Assembly: GCF_035046485.1 (NCBI RefSeq)
Contig: NC_085138.1
Coordinates: 89,577,228-89,641,227, forward strand
Length of the DNA stretch: 64,000 bases
Direction of reading: 5' to 3'
Source of the DNA: Aedes albopictus
Lineage: Eukaryota; Arthropoda; Insecta; Diptera; Culicidae
The notes under the pieces are model-generated. The model was not told the DNA's origin. It ran no database searches and was given only the letters and a program-made list of their open reading frames with translations. Positions 12,340 to 25,290 of this stretch are shown piece after piece. The first letter of the stretch is position 1, and the number at the start of each line of letters is the position of its first letter. The translations under genes and the position numbers were made by a program.

Positions 12340-13430
12340 TTTACCTTATTTCCAGTGAAATCTCTGAAAGAAGTTACAAAAGTATTCCTGAAGGAATTCC
12401 TAGACAGAGGAATTTCTGATGGAATCACTCTGAAGGGATTCTCAGAGGAACTTCCACAGAAATCAATAGGAGAATTTCCAGAGGTTTCTCCAGGTCAGTC
12501 CCTGAAGGAATTCTTAGATTAATTTCTGGATGAATTCCTAGAGGAATCACTGGAAGGAATTGCCAGAGAAATCCCTGAAGGAAATCTTGGAGGAGGCTCT
12601 GAAGGAATTCAAAGAGAATCCCATGAAAGCATTTCACGAGGAATCACTGAAGAAATTTGAAGAGGACTTCCTGATTGGAGGAATTCCAGGACGAAATGTG
12701 AGAGCAGTTCTTGAAAAAACTGCCACAGAAATTTCCTGGATGACTGCCTAGAGGAATGTCCAGAGGCATTACCAGAGCAACTCTTTAAAGAATCCCTGAA
12801 GGAATTCATAGAAAAATCTCTGGTGGAATTCTTTGATGATTCACTGAAGAATCTCAGGATGAATTCCCGGATAAATCGCTGGAGGAATTCCTAGAGAAAA
12901 CTCTTGAACAACTTTCAGAGCAATATCTTGGTCAATTTTCTTGAGAAATTCTGGATTAATTCCTCGAAGGATTCCTCGAGAAATTTCTAAAATAAATCTA
13001 TGGAGGAATCCCTGAAAGAATTTATAGGAAAAACCCCTGAATATGCAGACTTATCACTGAAGCAATTTTCAGAAGAATCCCGCAATAAATTTACAAAGCT
13101 ATCCCTGTATGAATTTCCAGCTAAATCCCTAGAGGACTTTTCACAAGAATCCCCTGATAAATTTCCAGAGCAATCCTTGAAGAAGTTTCTAGAACAATTT
13201 CTGAATTACCAGAAGCATCCCCTGAACAAATTTCTTAATAACCAGAAGTATGCCCTGAAGATACTCGTAGAGGAAACACTGAAGAAACTCCTGGAGAATT
13301 TACCAGAGTAATTCTCAGCTAAATTTCTGGAGAAAATCCCAGAGGCATTCTGGAAGAATCTCTGAAAAAATCTCCTGGATGAAGTTCCAGAGGTATTCCT
13401 GGAGGAATCCCTGAACGGGCCCCTGTAGAA
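12340..13430. repeat. Decayed relatives of the 24-bp satellite
   Basis: Half-units such as GAAGGAATTCCTAGA and GAGGAATCCCTGAA recur about every 12 or 24 bases but with heavy substitution. The short open frames here (12560-12751, 13000-13311) encode only repetitive E/S/L/K-rich peptide in register with the repeat. Confidence 0.8.
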
Positions 13431-15075
13431 ATTGTTTTTAGTGTTTCCATTGAGAATTCCAATCATGGAATGAGTTTCTAGAAAAAAAATTTGATAGTAA
13501 TTCTGGCACTGTAGAATTCTCAATACTAATGTATAATCTTCTAATATTTTTTTAAAAGAACTGGGTTGTTTTCCTTCAAACTAAGCATGCAAAAATAAAT
13601 CTGTTACAAAATACTTGAAATATTGTAGTTTTTATATAAAAAAGTATAACCTACGACTTATCAAAGATGTTCTTGGGATGTCTCTCTATTCCCATATTGA
13701 ATTGATACACAGAACAAACAAATTGACTGGATTTGTTTGAATCGCAGTTAAACTCGATTACAGTTTTGGGTACACACTAGAAATTAAGTCTTAATTGCTA
13801 TAAAAACTCTCAAAGATTATCACAGAGACTTTTCTTCTCACTCAAGCTTTCCCATAATAACCGTTACTGTTTCCATTACATAGTTTTAGAGTAACCCAGT
13901 TGACTTTTGTTTAATTCTTGTTTCCGTCTTTTTTCTCTTTTTTCTAAACATCTCTTATGTTCGAATCCGCACCATGTTCCGTTTAACATCTTTATACACA
14001 CACCAAACCAAACTTGAACTGCCACTACTTCTGTAAACTGCGCCATCTCTAACACGCGCGTGTTTCGTCGATAATGATTACAATAAAAATAAACCAATAA
14101 CAAACAAAACTGTATTCTTCGCCGGCAGCGTGAAGTCCCCTTCGACATGGGCATTTTTGGCAGTGCTCTTCAATCGCAGGTAGCAACCGGGACCCGTCCC
14201 GTCGGATGCAAGCAAAAGAACACAAATGTCGCAATATTTTCGCATTTTTCTCCATAGTTTTTAAGCCTGATTTGAAATGCTTAATTTCATTTTAAAACCA
14301 AGGAAATTTGCCACTAGAAGCGAGAATGGCCTGTAGTCGAAATACATTTGACAGGATGACCGGTGGCCGAATGGTCATTTTTGGTACAGTGTCCCCACAC
14401 TTTGTGAATTGACAAAAGATACCCAATTTGGCCCAAATTAAGGTGATTCATGTGTGTGGGGCCATTGTATATGAAAACCCTTCGGTAATTTGTCTTTCTG
14501 CTAATTTTTAAACCTAGGACTTTCGCTTCTGGTTGTCGGCATTCCGCTCGGTGCTTCCCATTTTCCAATATGCAAACTTGACTACTTGTACTATTGCGCT
14601 GCTAAACCCCCATTATTGTTATTAGATCGAGTTGCTGCATTCCCTGTTTCTGCTAGCAAACACAGAACGTCCGCCGCCCGTCTTGTTGTAGCTAACCCGA
14701 ATTGTGTCTTTCTTAAGGTTTTTTTTTCTAATGTTTCGCTTCACCATTTACCCCGAGAGTATTTACTAACCGTCCGTAGAGTGATAATCTAGAGTTGACA
14801 GCATCCGACGCCCCATCATACCAACCGACTGCTGCTGGAACAGTAGTAATCCAAATTCACCTGTGTGTGTGTTCGGACGTTCTCCCTATCATTGAATTTC
14901 ATTTGAATTATTAATAAAACAAACCGGTGGAATTGCTCATTAAAAATGCTTCGTGATGACTTCAGAGCTGACAAATGACGACGACGACAACGACGGATGG
15001 TGATTTGATGATGCACCAACCACATCCTGTTCATATCATCTTGACAACTCTTAGATGTGCACTACTAGGGGGCGT
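13431..15075. other. Non-repetitive probable intron sequence
   Basis: Ordinary AT-rich sequence separates two satellite blocks. Small open frames (13876-14154, 14314-14568, both minus) show no recognisable domain. I see no convincing exon. Confidence 0.4.
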
Positions 15076-16400
15076 AAATCCTAGAGGAATCCCTGGAACA
15101 ATTCCTGGAGGAATTTCTAAAGGTATCCCTGGAGGTATTCCTCGATAAAACCCTAGAATAATTCCTGTAGGTCTTCCTGAAGGCATCCCTGGAGGAATTC
15201 CTGAAGAATTCTCTGCAAGAATTCCTGAAGAAATCCCTGGTGGAATGACTAGAGGAGCTCCTGAAGGAATGGCCAGAAGCATTCCTAAAGGAATCCCTGG
15301 AGAAATTTCTGGAGGAATCCCTGGAGAAGTTCCTGGAGGAATCCCTGGAGGAATTCCAGGAAGAATCCCTGGAAGAATTCCTGGAGGAATCCCTGGAGGA
15401 ATTCCTGGAGTAATCCCTGGAGAAATCCCTGGAGGAGTTCCTGGAGGAATCCCTGAAGGAATTCCTGGAGGAATCCCTGAAGGAATTCCTGGAGGAATCC
15501 CTGAAGGAATTCCTGGAGGAATCTCTGAAGGAATTCCTGGAGGAATCCCTGAAGGAATCCCTGGACGAATTCCTGGATGAATTCCTGGAGGAATCCCTGG
15601 ACGAATTCCTGGAGGAATCCTTGGAGGAGTCCCTGGAAGAATTTCTAAAGGAATCTCTGGAGGAATTCCTGGAGGAATCTCTGGAGGAATCTCTGGGGGA
15701 ATGTCTGGAGGGATTCCTGGTGCAATTCCTAGAGGAATTCTTGGAGAAATCCCTAGAGGAATTCCTGGAGGAATCCCTAGATGAATTCCTGGAGGAATCC
15801 CTAGATGAATTCCTGGAGGAATCCCTAGAGGAATTCCTGGAGGAATCCCTAGAGAAATTCCTGGAGGAATTCCCAGGGGAATCCGTGGAGGAATTCCTAG
15901 ATGAACCCCTGGAAGAATTCCTAGAGAAACTCTAGAGACATTCCAAGAAGAATTCCTAAAGGAATCGTTGAAGGAATTTCTAGAGGAATCCCTGAAGAAA
16001 TTCCTAGAGCAATCCCTGGTACAAATGCTAGAGGATTCCCGGGAAGAATTTCTAGAGGAATCCCTGGATGAATTCATAGAGAAATCCCTGGAGGAATACC
16101 TAGAGGAATTCCTGGATGAATTCCTAGAGCAATTCCTGGAAAAATTGCTTGAGGAATCTCTGGAAGAATTTCTAGAGGAACCCCTGGAGGAATTCCTGAA
16201 GGAATGCCTGGAGGAATCCTTGGAGAAATCTCTGGAGGAATTCCTGGAAGACTTTCTGGAGCATTCCCTGGAAGAATTCCTAGAGAAATCCCTGGAAGAA
16301 TTCCTGGAGAAATTCCTGGAAGAATCCCTGGAGAAATTCTTGGAGGAATCCTGGAGGAATTTATAGAGCAATCGCTGGAGATATTTGTGGTAATCCAATA
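15076..16400. repeat. Second block of the 24-bp satellite (GGAATTCCTGGAGGAATCCCTG)
   Basis: This is the same 24-bp periodicity as at 9925-12150 but with CTGGA in place of CTAGA and CCCTGG in place of CCCCGG. The block is open on both strands, including a 455-codon minus-strand frame (15031-16398) that encodes only 8-residue repeats of the GIPPGIPX type. A short tail of the same repeat continues at 16570-16725. Host coding function is very unlikely. Confidence 0.92.
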
Positions 16401-16937
16401 CAATCCATTATCTGCAACTTTGAATTAGGTCGGTCACCGTTAGCATTCTTTTCACTTGATAAGAATGAATTCAAGAAGAAATATTATACACGTCTTGACA
16501 CTTCAGATACAAACTTTATTATCCCCAGTTTCTAGACTACTTAGATGTGTAATAGTATCACAATATTCATGACGGAATTCCTGGAGAAATTTCATGGGAA
16601 ATCCCAGGAGGAATTCTTAGGAGAATCCCTGGTGGAAGTCAAAAGTAATTCCTAGAGAAAACCCTGGATAAGTTCACAGCGGAATCCTTGGAAGAATTCC
16701 TAGAGGAATTCCCAGAGAATGGAACCGAAGAAACTTTGATGATGATGATGATGATGAAAAAACGTCCATCACGATGGCCCACCCTAATGCTGCACATCTT
16801 CCCACATCACTCCGATCACCATCTTACTGCTAGAGCGTGTGTTGTCCGTCCTATTGAGTATACAACAGCGACCGTGTGTGATGCATGTATTCTAATCGAT
16901 TTGTTTGTCCATTTCTTGCCTCTTCTCTATTCCGCAG

Positions 16938-17048
16938 AAAGACGAAGTTTATCTCAACCTAGTGCTCGAATATATTCCAGAAACCGTATACAAAGTGGCC
17001 CGTTATTATGCTAAAAACAAACAAACGATACCAATCAATTTTATCAGG
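16938..17048 (+). CDS. sgg: shaggy/GSK3 kinase, exon a (partial gene, 5' end outside window)
   Basis: Glycogen synthase kinase 3 is a cytosolic/nuclear Ser/Thr kinase that phosphorylates primed substrates and is the negative regulator at the core of Wnt signalling. This 111-nt exon (37 codons, phase 0 at both ends) starts after TTCCGCAG and ends before GTAAGT. It encodes [20 protein letters not shown] and onward, the hinge between the N- and C-lobes ([10 protein letters not shown]). This segment is nearly identical in all animal GSK3 proteins. The preceding exons, with the Gly-loop and the ATP-binding lysine, are not in the window. The next intron is only 77 bp. Confidence 0.95.
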
Positions 17049-17125
17049 GTAAGTTGCTTGCAATAGATTCTCAGAGCTCGACTTGTCACCACATTGTTTA
17101 CTCATTTCTTCTCGCCACCACGCAG

Positions 17126-17363
17126 CTCTATATGTACCAGCTGTTCCGGAGTCTCGCCTACATCCACTCGCTCGGTATCTGCCATCGTGACATCAAGCCC
17201 CAGAACCTGCTGCTGGATCCGGAGACGGCCGTACTCAAGCTGTGCGACTTTGGCAGCGCCAAACAGCTGCTGCACGGAGAGCCGAACGTGTCGTACATCT
17301 GCTCGCGATACTACCGGGCACCGGAGTTGATATTTGGTGCCATAAACTATACCACAAAGATAG
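17126..17363 (+). CDS. sgg: shaggy/GSK3 kinase, exon b (catalytic loop and activation loop)
   Basis: This 238-nt exon (79 codons + 1 nt) follows CCACGCAG and precedes GTAATT. It contains the catalytic loop CHRDIKPQN with the HRD arginine and aspartate, the DFGSAK motif (metal-binding Asp, and the Lys that with the HRD Arg reads the primed phosphate), and the activation-loop tyrosine in [14 protein letters not shown] (equivalent of human GSK3-beta Tyr216). All residues needed for catalysis and for primed-substrate recognition in this region are intact. It ends one base into an Asp codon that is completed by the next exon. Confidence 0.97.
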
Positions 17364-17504
17364 GTAATTGGAGTCGACTAGGTTTTTTTAACTAATATTG
17401 TTTGTATATCCGACTTTACCATTCATGCTGTTGTGTTTGGGTTATTTTCTGACTCTGATGCTAATATAATTGCAAAATATCCTTAGTTGCAAAGGATTGT
17501 CCTA

Positions 17505-18031
<527 letters not shown>

Positions 18032-18358
18032 TGACCCCCCCAAGAAACTCCCCAAATCTTGCTCTGCGCGCCTTCAAGGAACGCTATTACTCTCTACCTC
18101 TCTCTACCAAAACACCCAATCACCAAACAACAAAAGTATACTACTTAAACTACACCTTTTATCTTGTTTCATCATTTAGTATTTGTTTCTTTAGTTTACC
18201 TCCACCCATAACATCAAAAAGAAACACTCACATTTTCATACCGCCCAGTCAGAGACAAACCGCATTTTAGCCGTTTAGAGATCACCACAGTTACCGAAAA
18301 CAATCGCCAACCACAAGTCAACATTCTCTCAGTGTGGATTCGCTTCGACTCATTTCAG

Positions 18359-18415
18359 TTAATGCTAGAGCGAATGTCTTTCCCTAATGCCACGACCGAG
18401 CATCAACGTATTAGA
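18359..18415 (+). CDS. sgg: Candidate 57-nt in-frame cassette exon of shaggy
   Basis: A 57-nt stretch is preceded by CTTCGACTCATTTCAG and followed by GTAAGC. It is open, exactly 19 codons, and phase 0 at both ends, so it can be inserted between exons c and d without shifting the frame. It would add LMLERMSFPNATTEHQRIR right after the HPWQK motif. Mammalian GSK3-beta has a brain-enriched splice form with a 13-residue insert at precisely this junction. The sequence itself shows no similarity to the mammalian insert that I can see. The splice sites and phase are seen directly. Use of the exon is inference, and a chance open 57-mer with splice sites cannot be excluded. Confidence 0.45.
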
Positions 18416-19078
18416 GTAAGCGAGCCAACCATCCCAACGGCGCCCCCCCACCCCACGCCCCAACTGCTTCCCAACAAATGTCCCCCTTCCTCCCTCTTGT
18501 TGTGTTGTTGTGCTGCCTAAATATGGTTTTTGATGAACGTACCAAACCCGAAATGCACCATCAATCACTATGCAAGCATAATGATGAAAAGTCTTTCGAA
18601 TTTGGTGACGAGCAGCAACTAAACACTGTTGATGAACTGACCTACCTTACTACTACAACTGACCTCTACTAGCAAACGGAACGGATTTATTGTCTTGGTT
18701 TTTTCTTTACGTGCCTTCAAGTGGAAACAAAGTACTAAAAGTGACAATTAAAGACACAAAACACGCACACAGTCACTGTGTTCCTATAGCTATCGTTATT
18801 ATCGATAAGCATCAGCAGGATTTTTGTCAAGTGTAAAATTAGAACAAACTTTGCATTTTGTTCAATTTTCAGAACAACCCAGAACATTCTGAATACAATC
18901 TGCGCCATTTTTGTTTAAATTTAGAACTGTTCTAAAAAAGAACACAGAAGCTCGCTTCCATCGGTGTCTGTTTTAAATTCGATATTCAAACTTTGAAAAC
19001 GAAAAGCTTATTTCCGTAGATGTTATGGTTTGCCGAAGAGAGCTCTTGGTACATAAAGTAGCATTTCCAAGAATTATT
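18416..19078. other. Intron sequence after the candidate cassette exon
   Basis: Ordinary intron composition, C-rich at 18430-18500, then AT-rich. The open frame 18332-18520 merely overlaps the candidate exon. No other exon is evident here. Confidence 0.4.
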
Positions 19079-22000
19079 TGGAGATTCCATCCCGGGATTC
19101 GTCCAGCAGTTCATTGAAATTTCGACTGGAGTTCCATATCAAATTCATCATGAATTCCAATTGTAATTTTTGCAGGAGTTCCATCTAAGTATTCTCCAGA
19201 AGTCGTACCTGGAATGTCTACAGGAGTTTTTCCTGAAACTGCTCTAAGTTTTACCTGCGAATTTCTCAGCAGAACCATCTAGACTCCCTTCACTGCCGTG
19301 AATCGCATATTTGTCCCATATGCATAGGAAATCCAGCAAACATGGGACTGATATGCGATTCACGGCAGTTCAGAAGTTCCAACTGAAATTCCCCCAAGAA
19401 GAGTTGCAAGTTCTTGCAGAGTTCTTGCAAGAATTTCCAGCAGTTCCACCTCATGGAAGAATTAAAACTGATATTCTCCCACTAGTTTTATCTGGTACTT
19501 TCAGGAGTTCCACGAGAGATTTCTCCAGAAGCTTCACCTGAGGTTCCTCCAGGAATTTCCGTTTGAATTTCTTCAGCATCTCCACCAGGGATCTCTCCAG
19601 GAGTTTTATCTGAGACTCCTACAGAAGTTCCACCTGGGATTCCTTCGAGAGTTCCAGCTGAGTTGTTTTCAGGGGTTTTACCTGGGATTTCTGCAGAAGC
19701 GATTGCTCCAGGAATTTCCAGGATTGTTCCACGAAGAATTCCATCTGGAATTCCTTCAGGAGACTCTCCAAAAATTCCACCTGATATTCCACTACAAGTT
19801 ACACATGGGATTTCTCCAGAAGTTCTACCTGAAATTTCCCTAAAAGTTCCACCTGGGGTTTTTCGAGCAGTTCCATCAAGGATTTACTCGGAAGTTTCAC
19901 CTAATATTTCTCCATGAGCACCACCTGGGATTTCTCTAGAATTTCCACCAGGAATTTTTCCAGGAGTTCCACCTAGGATTTCTCTAGAAGTTCCAACTGA
20001 GATTTTTTCAGTAGTTCAACCTGAGAATCCTCTAGTTTCACCCAGAGTTTCCCCAGGAGTTATGACTGGTATTCCTCCAAGAGTTCCAACTGGAACTCTC
20101 ATGAGTTCCATCTAAAATTTCTCCTGAAGCTTAACCTGATATTTCTACAGGAATTCCTCTTGAGTTTTTCCAGGGATTTTACCTTGTATTACTCTAGGTT
20201 CCACTTAGAATATATTCATGATTTTCACCTTGGATGCCTCCAGAAAGTTCCCCAATCGGTTACTCGGAAAGATTCTCTGGCATTCCTACAAGAGTTCCAC
20301 CTGCAATTTCTTCAGAAGTTCCATCCGACATTTAACTAGAAGTTTCACCTGGGATTTCATCAGGAGTACCACCTGCAATTTCTCTAAAAGTTCCACCTGA
20401 AGATTTCCAGATATTCTACCAAAGATTTGTTCAGGAGCTTCACCTGGTATTCTTCTAGGAGTTCCACATGAAATTTTTTTAGCAATGCTACCAGCCTTCC
20501 CCCAAGGGTTCTAACTGAAGTTCCGTGAAGAATCCCGCCCAGGATTCCTCCAGAATTCCCTCATGGAATCTCCATGAGCTCCACCTGTGTTTCCTGCAGG
20601 AGTTCCACCTGGGATTTCACCATGAGTTCCACCTAAGTTTTCTTCATTAGTATCACCTAGACTTCCTCCAGGAGTACAAATTGGTATTTCTCCACGAGTT
20701 GCCACTCCACAAGTTTAATCGGAGATTTCTCCAGAAATTCCTCTTGAGATTTATTCAAGATTTCCACCTGGGATTCCTCCAAGATGTCTATTTGAGGTTT
20801 CTTCACGGTTTCACTTTGGATTTATCCAAAAGTTCCTCCTGTAATTTATTCAGAAGTTTCACCTTGGACTCCTTCAGAAGCTCCACCAGTGTTTGCTCCA
20901 TGAGTTCTATTTGACCTTATTGGATGAGTTCCACTTGAGATTTCTTGTGAAGTTTCATCTGATATTCATCTAGAAGTTGTACCTGGAATTCCTCCAGGAG
21001 TTCTATCAAATGTTTAACCTGAATTTTCTTTAAAAGTTCTACCTGTTTTTTTTTTTCCTAGAAGTTCTAGCAAACATCTATTCTGGTGGGCTACCTGGTA
21101 TTGCTCCAGGAGTTCCACTTGAGATTCCTCCTCGAGTTCCACTAAGAGCTTTACCTGAAATTTCTTTAAATGTGTACCGTGGGGTTTTGCAGGAATTTTA
21201 TCAAAGATTTATTCAGGAGTTCCGCCTGAAAATTCTTCAGCAGTACCACCACGCTTCATTCAAGGGTTCCAACTGGAGTTCCGTCGAGAGTTCCACCTGG
21301 GAATTCTCAATTTCCTCCAGGATTTCCTCAATGGGCTCCATCTGCGTTTCCCTCAGGAGTTCCAACTGGGATTTCTCTAGAATTTCTTCCTGGAATTTCT
21401 CCATTAGTTGTATCTGTGATTCATCCAGAAGTATCACCTGGAATCATTCCAGCAGTATCAATTTGGGTCCCAACTGGAATTTCTCCATGGGTTCCTTCTA
21501 GAAGCCCTCCAGGAGTTCATCCGAAAATGTTCCCCAAAAATGTGTATTCGAGAGTTCATTCAGTTCTTCTAAGATAAGTGTTCTTCTAAGACTTTCTTCA
21601 GCATATGTTCCCGAAAACGTTTCTTTAGGAGTTCTTTCGGTGTATTCATCGAGGATTGTTTTTGAAGGACTTTCTTCAGCAGTATTCCCACAAGAACTCA
21701 TCGTGGATAATTACTTCAGTAGTGCTTCTGAATATGTTTTTGCAAATCTTCATTCAGAAATACGCCCAGGAACTTCCAGGTGTTTATCCAGAAATACTGC
21801 CGGGTTGCTCCGGAAACGTTCATTTAAGAGTTATTCCGGTAGCGCTTCTTAACCAAATCTTATATAAATGAAGTGCTTCTTAAACAGATCTATAAAAAAA
21901 TCCCCATATAATTCCTTCAACAGTACCACAAGGCATCCTTCTACTGAGGGATCCAACTGGAACTCTCTCAAGTGTTGCATTCCGAATTCCTTCATGAGTT

Positions 22001-22541
22001 CCACCTGTGGTTCTTCAAGAGTTCCTACTGTAATTCCTCTCTAAATTTCTCAGAAGATCTCTCTCGGAATTTCTCCGGGGATCTCTTTAGGAATTCCTGT
22101 AGGGCATCCTTCGGATATTTCTCTAGATATTTTGTCCTCTAGGAATTGTTTTACCGGAGATTTATTTTGGGATTTCTTTGAGAATTCCCACCGGAATTCT
22201 TTTAGGAATTGTGTCAGAGATTCCTGCAGAAATTCCAGGGTTCCTACAAGGGTTTTCCAGGAATTGCTCTAGAAATTCCTTCAGGCATTCCTTGTATGAT
22301 TACATCAGGAACCTCTCCCTGAATTCCTCCACGAATTACACTTGGTTTCTCTCCAATGATTGTATTAGCAATACTTCCAGAAATCATCATAGAAATTATT
22401 CCAGAGATTCCTATAGAAACTCCTCTGAAGATTTCTCAAGGAAGTCCTCCAGGGTTTTTTTCTAAAAACTCTCCCAGAGATTCTTGTAAGACTTCCTCCA
22501 TGTAGTTCTCTAGAAATTCCCTCAGATATTCCAGGGATTTC
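19079..22541. repeat. Diverged GGAGTTCCACCTGGGATTTCTCCA repeat tract
   Basis: The tract is quasi-tandem, with about 24-27 bases per unit and heavy divergence. The core is 'TTCCACCTGGGATTTCTCCAGAAG'. It looks like an old array related to the 24-bp satellite read in the opposite sense. The open frames over it (for example 21172-21501, 19663-19917) encode only unit-length repeats. It is interrupted by a 76-bp MITE (19293-19368) and ends at the retroelement inserted at 22564. Confidence 0.8.
19293..19368. mobile_element. 76-bp MITE with 4-bp TSD (copy 1)
   Basis: The ends are CTGCCGTGAATCGCAT and its exact complement ATGCGATTCACGGCAG, with imperfect pairing continuing to about 28 bp per arm. The flanking direct repeat is TTCA (19289-19292 and 19369-19372). 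A second copy of the same length is at 42582-42657 with TSD CTTA. The superfamily is not assigned. Confidence 0.8.
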
Positions 22542-22563
22542 TTTAGGAATTTCTCCTGGGATT

Positions 22564-23827
22564 GAGCATGAGCATGAGCATGATTGACCGCCCGCGGTTG
22601 CTCCTCTGTTATTGCAAGGACAACTGCATTTACACAAAGAACCAACAGATGATGCTTGGGATTAGCTTTCTCTTCATTGTGTAAATACTGGAATCCCAAT
22701 ACTTTTCAATAAGCAATACCAGCGCCGGCCGCGTCCGAATGCAGGTCAATTGAGGATGGGGAAGGAAGTGATGACGTGATTCTCGCTTAGGCCAATAACC
22801 GAGGAATTCTCTGCGTTACTACGAGAAATCACTAGGAGTTTGGACAGGGTAAATGGAGATGTGTTAAGGAATTCGTCGTAGTAAACGAATGTAATGTTTT
22901 GATTTTTGATGTTAAACACCGACGCACCCGTAGTTTGCGTTTCCGCCCGAGACAATGCTGAACGCGATCGATTCACAAGTATTTACAAAATTACACGTGA
23001 TAAATAAATCAGAAAGACCTTACCGTATGGTTCGCCGTCTATCTTTTACCATTTATTCATTTGGACTAAAATATTACAAATGTCGACACCGAAGATGACG
23101 AACCATTCAAACTTTTGTGTACATGCAAAAAATGAAAGAAACATATTTATCATCAACTAAATGTGCTTTTGGAACTAGCGCCGACACATGACGTGACGAA
23201 CTTTTCAATATTTGTTAGATAAATACACAAAAAACCAGAGCAGAATTTTATACATCCTTTAGCATCAATTATTGTGATAAAATGGAACGAGCTCACCAAT
23301 AAACATCCTTCGAAGTCTCCAGTGCGTATGTGCTGCAGCATCTTCCACTAACTGGCCACGAAATCACACTGAACCGCTACAACAACACACTGGTACGACG
23401 ATGTGCACATTCAAATTGTCGACGACGACGCGGCCGATCCGAATGAAAAAAAAGCGGCACTTCCACTTTGCCTCCAAAAACACACTAAACCGCCCCGTAC
23501 GAAGATGAGCACGCACGCAGAACGACGACGCGATGCAACGACAAATCAAGACGGACTGAAATGTCATCAGCTGCTGGCATCACACGACCGACTCGCACAA
23601 AAACTAGTTTTTTTCCCCCAAAAACACGCACACAGAACGACGACGCGATGCAACGACAAATCAAGACGGACTGAAATGTCATCCGCTGCTGGCATCACAC
23701 GACCGACTCGTACGAAAACTAGTTTTTTTTTCCCCCAAAAACACGCACACAGAACTACGACGCGATGCAACGACAAATCAAGACGGACTGAAATGTCATC
23801 CGCTGCTGGCATCACACGACCGACTCA
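22564..23827 (-). mobile_element. Non-autonomous retroelement with 22-bp TSD, tandem 5' monomers and (ATGCTC)n tail
   Basis: The 22-bp direct repeat TTTAGGAATTTCTCCTGGGATT occurs at 22542-22563 and 23828-23849, so the 1,264-bp insert is exactly bounded. On the minus strand it begins with three ~115-bp tandem monomers (23590-23827, each with the CATCAGCTGCTGGCATCACA-type segment on the plus strand) plus a related unit at 23395-23500. It ends in (ATGCTC)n at 22564. No long open frame exists. It shares its 5' unit and a GCGCCGGCC(G/A)CGTCC segment with the element at 58845-61031. Confidence 0.78.
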
Positions 23828-23849
23828 TTTAGGAATTTCTCCTGGGATT

Positions 23850-24700
23850 TGTTGAAAAACTCTCCTAAAAATTCCTCTAAGAATTCCTTTGAGAAGATAG
23901 ACGATAGAATCCAAGAAGAAATTGCCCAAACATTTTACGAACTGATGGCGGTATTATTGAAGAAATTCTCTTAAAATTGCTCTAAGTATTTCCAGAGTAT
24001 TTTTTGTAGAAATTCCAAATAGTATTTAACGTAAGATTTCCCAAAAAAATATTCTCAAGAATTTACTAAATTTACTGATTGCTAACAAAAAAAAAAACTC
24101 AAAAGACTTCCCAAAGAAATTTCCAAAGTAAATTTCAGATTAATTATTAAATGCATTTAAAAGGAACTGCCGAACTAAAGCTATTAACGGAAAAACTTCT
24201 AAAAGAATCTCCGAAACATATTCCAAAGATATTTTAGGATCCCTCAGGAATTACTAATCGTATTTTTTAAAAAAAATTTTAAAAGAAATCACCGAAGAAA
24301 TTTCCAAATAAATTTCCGAAATTTTCAAAAAAATTGAAGAAATCTTTAAAAGATATTGCTTAAAGCTTTTACAAAGACATTTTTGTAAGGACTCCATCAC
24401 AATAGATGTCTGTCACAATAGATCTAATAACTGGTCGCAGTGACGCACCCGAACAGGAATAAAAAAGGACCCCAAAAAAAATTGTCGTAGAAATTCCCAA
24501 AACCGTTATCGAAAGAATGGCTAAGACAATTTTCGAAGGAACTCTTTTTTTTTTAAAGCATTCCAAATAAAAGGAATCCCTGAATCCCAGAGGACTGCTA
24601 AAATTCCCAAAAAAAGTGTCGAAAAAATTGTAGAAATTTCCGAAGAAATCCCCAAAAAAAATACGAAAAGAATTGGGTTTTTAAATTTCGAAAAATGTAC
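23850..24700. repeat. A-rich decayed repeat tract
   Basis: Recurring AAATTTCC(A/G)AAGAAAT and CCCAAAAAAAT motifs with no fixed period are probably the decayed end of the preceding repeat tract. Frequent stops in all frames. No gene seen. Confidence 0.5.
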
Positions 24701-25290
24701 TGATTTTTTGATTTTATACGGAAGAGCACCTTTTTCTGAGCCACTATGATTTTTTTCAGATTTTTAGAACTTAATTTTGGTACCTAAAATCAGTTTCAAA
24801 GAGATTTTCTGAAATCACCTTTTGACAGCTGGGCAACTGTTTGACAGCTCCGCCCAGTACAAAATGCGACGAGGGGTGATTCGACAAATCGCTCCCATAC
24901 AAAGTTCAAACTAATTTTAAAATAGGTTCCCGGTCACCAAAATTCGTGAAAATTTGGATTTGGGCTCAGTTCGGCATGCAGATTCAGAATATGGAATTAT
25001 CTCAACACCGCTAAAGAAGCCAATTGCTGTGTCTTGTGTCTGTGCTAGCGTTGAGCAATTTTAAATCGATGTTCGCAACATCGATGTTTTTGTTCCGATT
25101 AATCGATTTTTTGAATCGATGTTGAATGTTGACGATTTTTTGAGTCGATCGAATGTTGACCGAATCGATTTTTTACATTGAATTTTTTTTCGAGTCGAAA
25201 TTATTAAATTTCTTTTTTTTTTCAGAATGCACTGTAGAATTTTACCATTGAAAAATGTACATAATGTACAAAATGTACATAAAATCAGGT
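24701..25290. other. Intron segment with a cluster of ATCGAT motifs
   Basis: Non-repetitive sequence apart from five ATCGAT sites between 25065 and 25169 (25065, 25080, 25102, 25115, 25164). ATCGAT is the core of DREF/BEAF-type sites in Drosophila. Their role here is unknown and an AT-rich low-complexity origin is possible. Confidence 0.3.

Noticed and set aside
13876..14154. 92-codon minus-strand frame with several Cys residues
   Set aside because: No family match that I can recognise, no splice or promoter context. A frame of this length is expected by chance in this much sequence.
15031..16398. 455-codon minus-strand open frame and matching plus-strand frames
   Set aside because: Unit-length (24-bp, 8-codon) repeat peptide only. 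It follows the satellite boundaries exactly on both strands.
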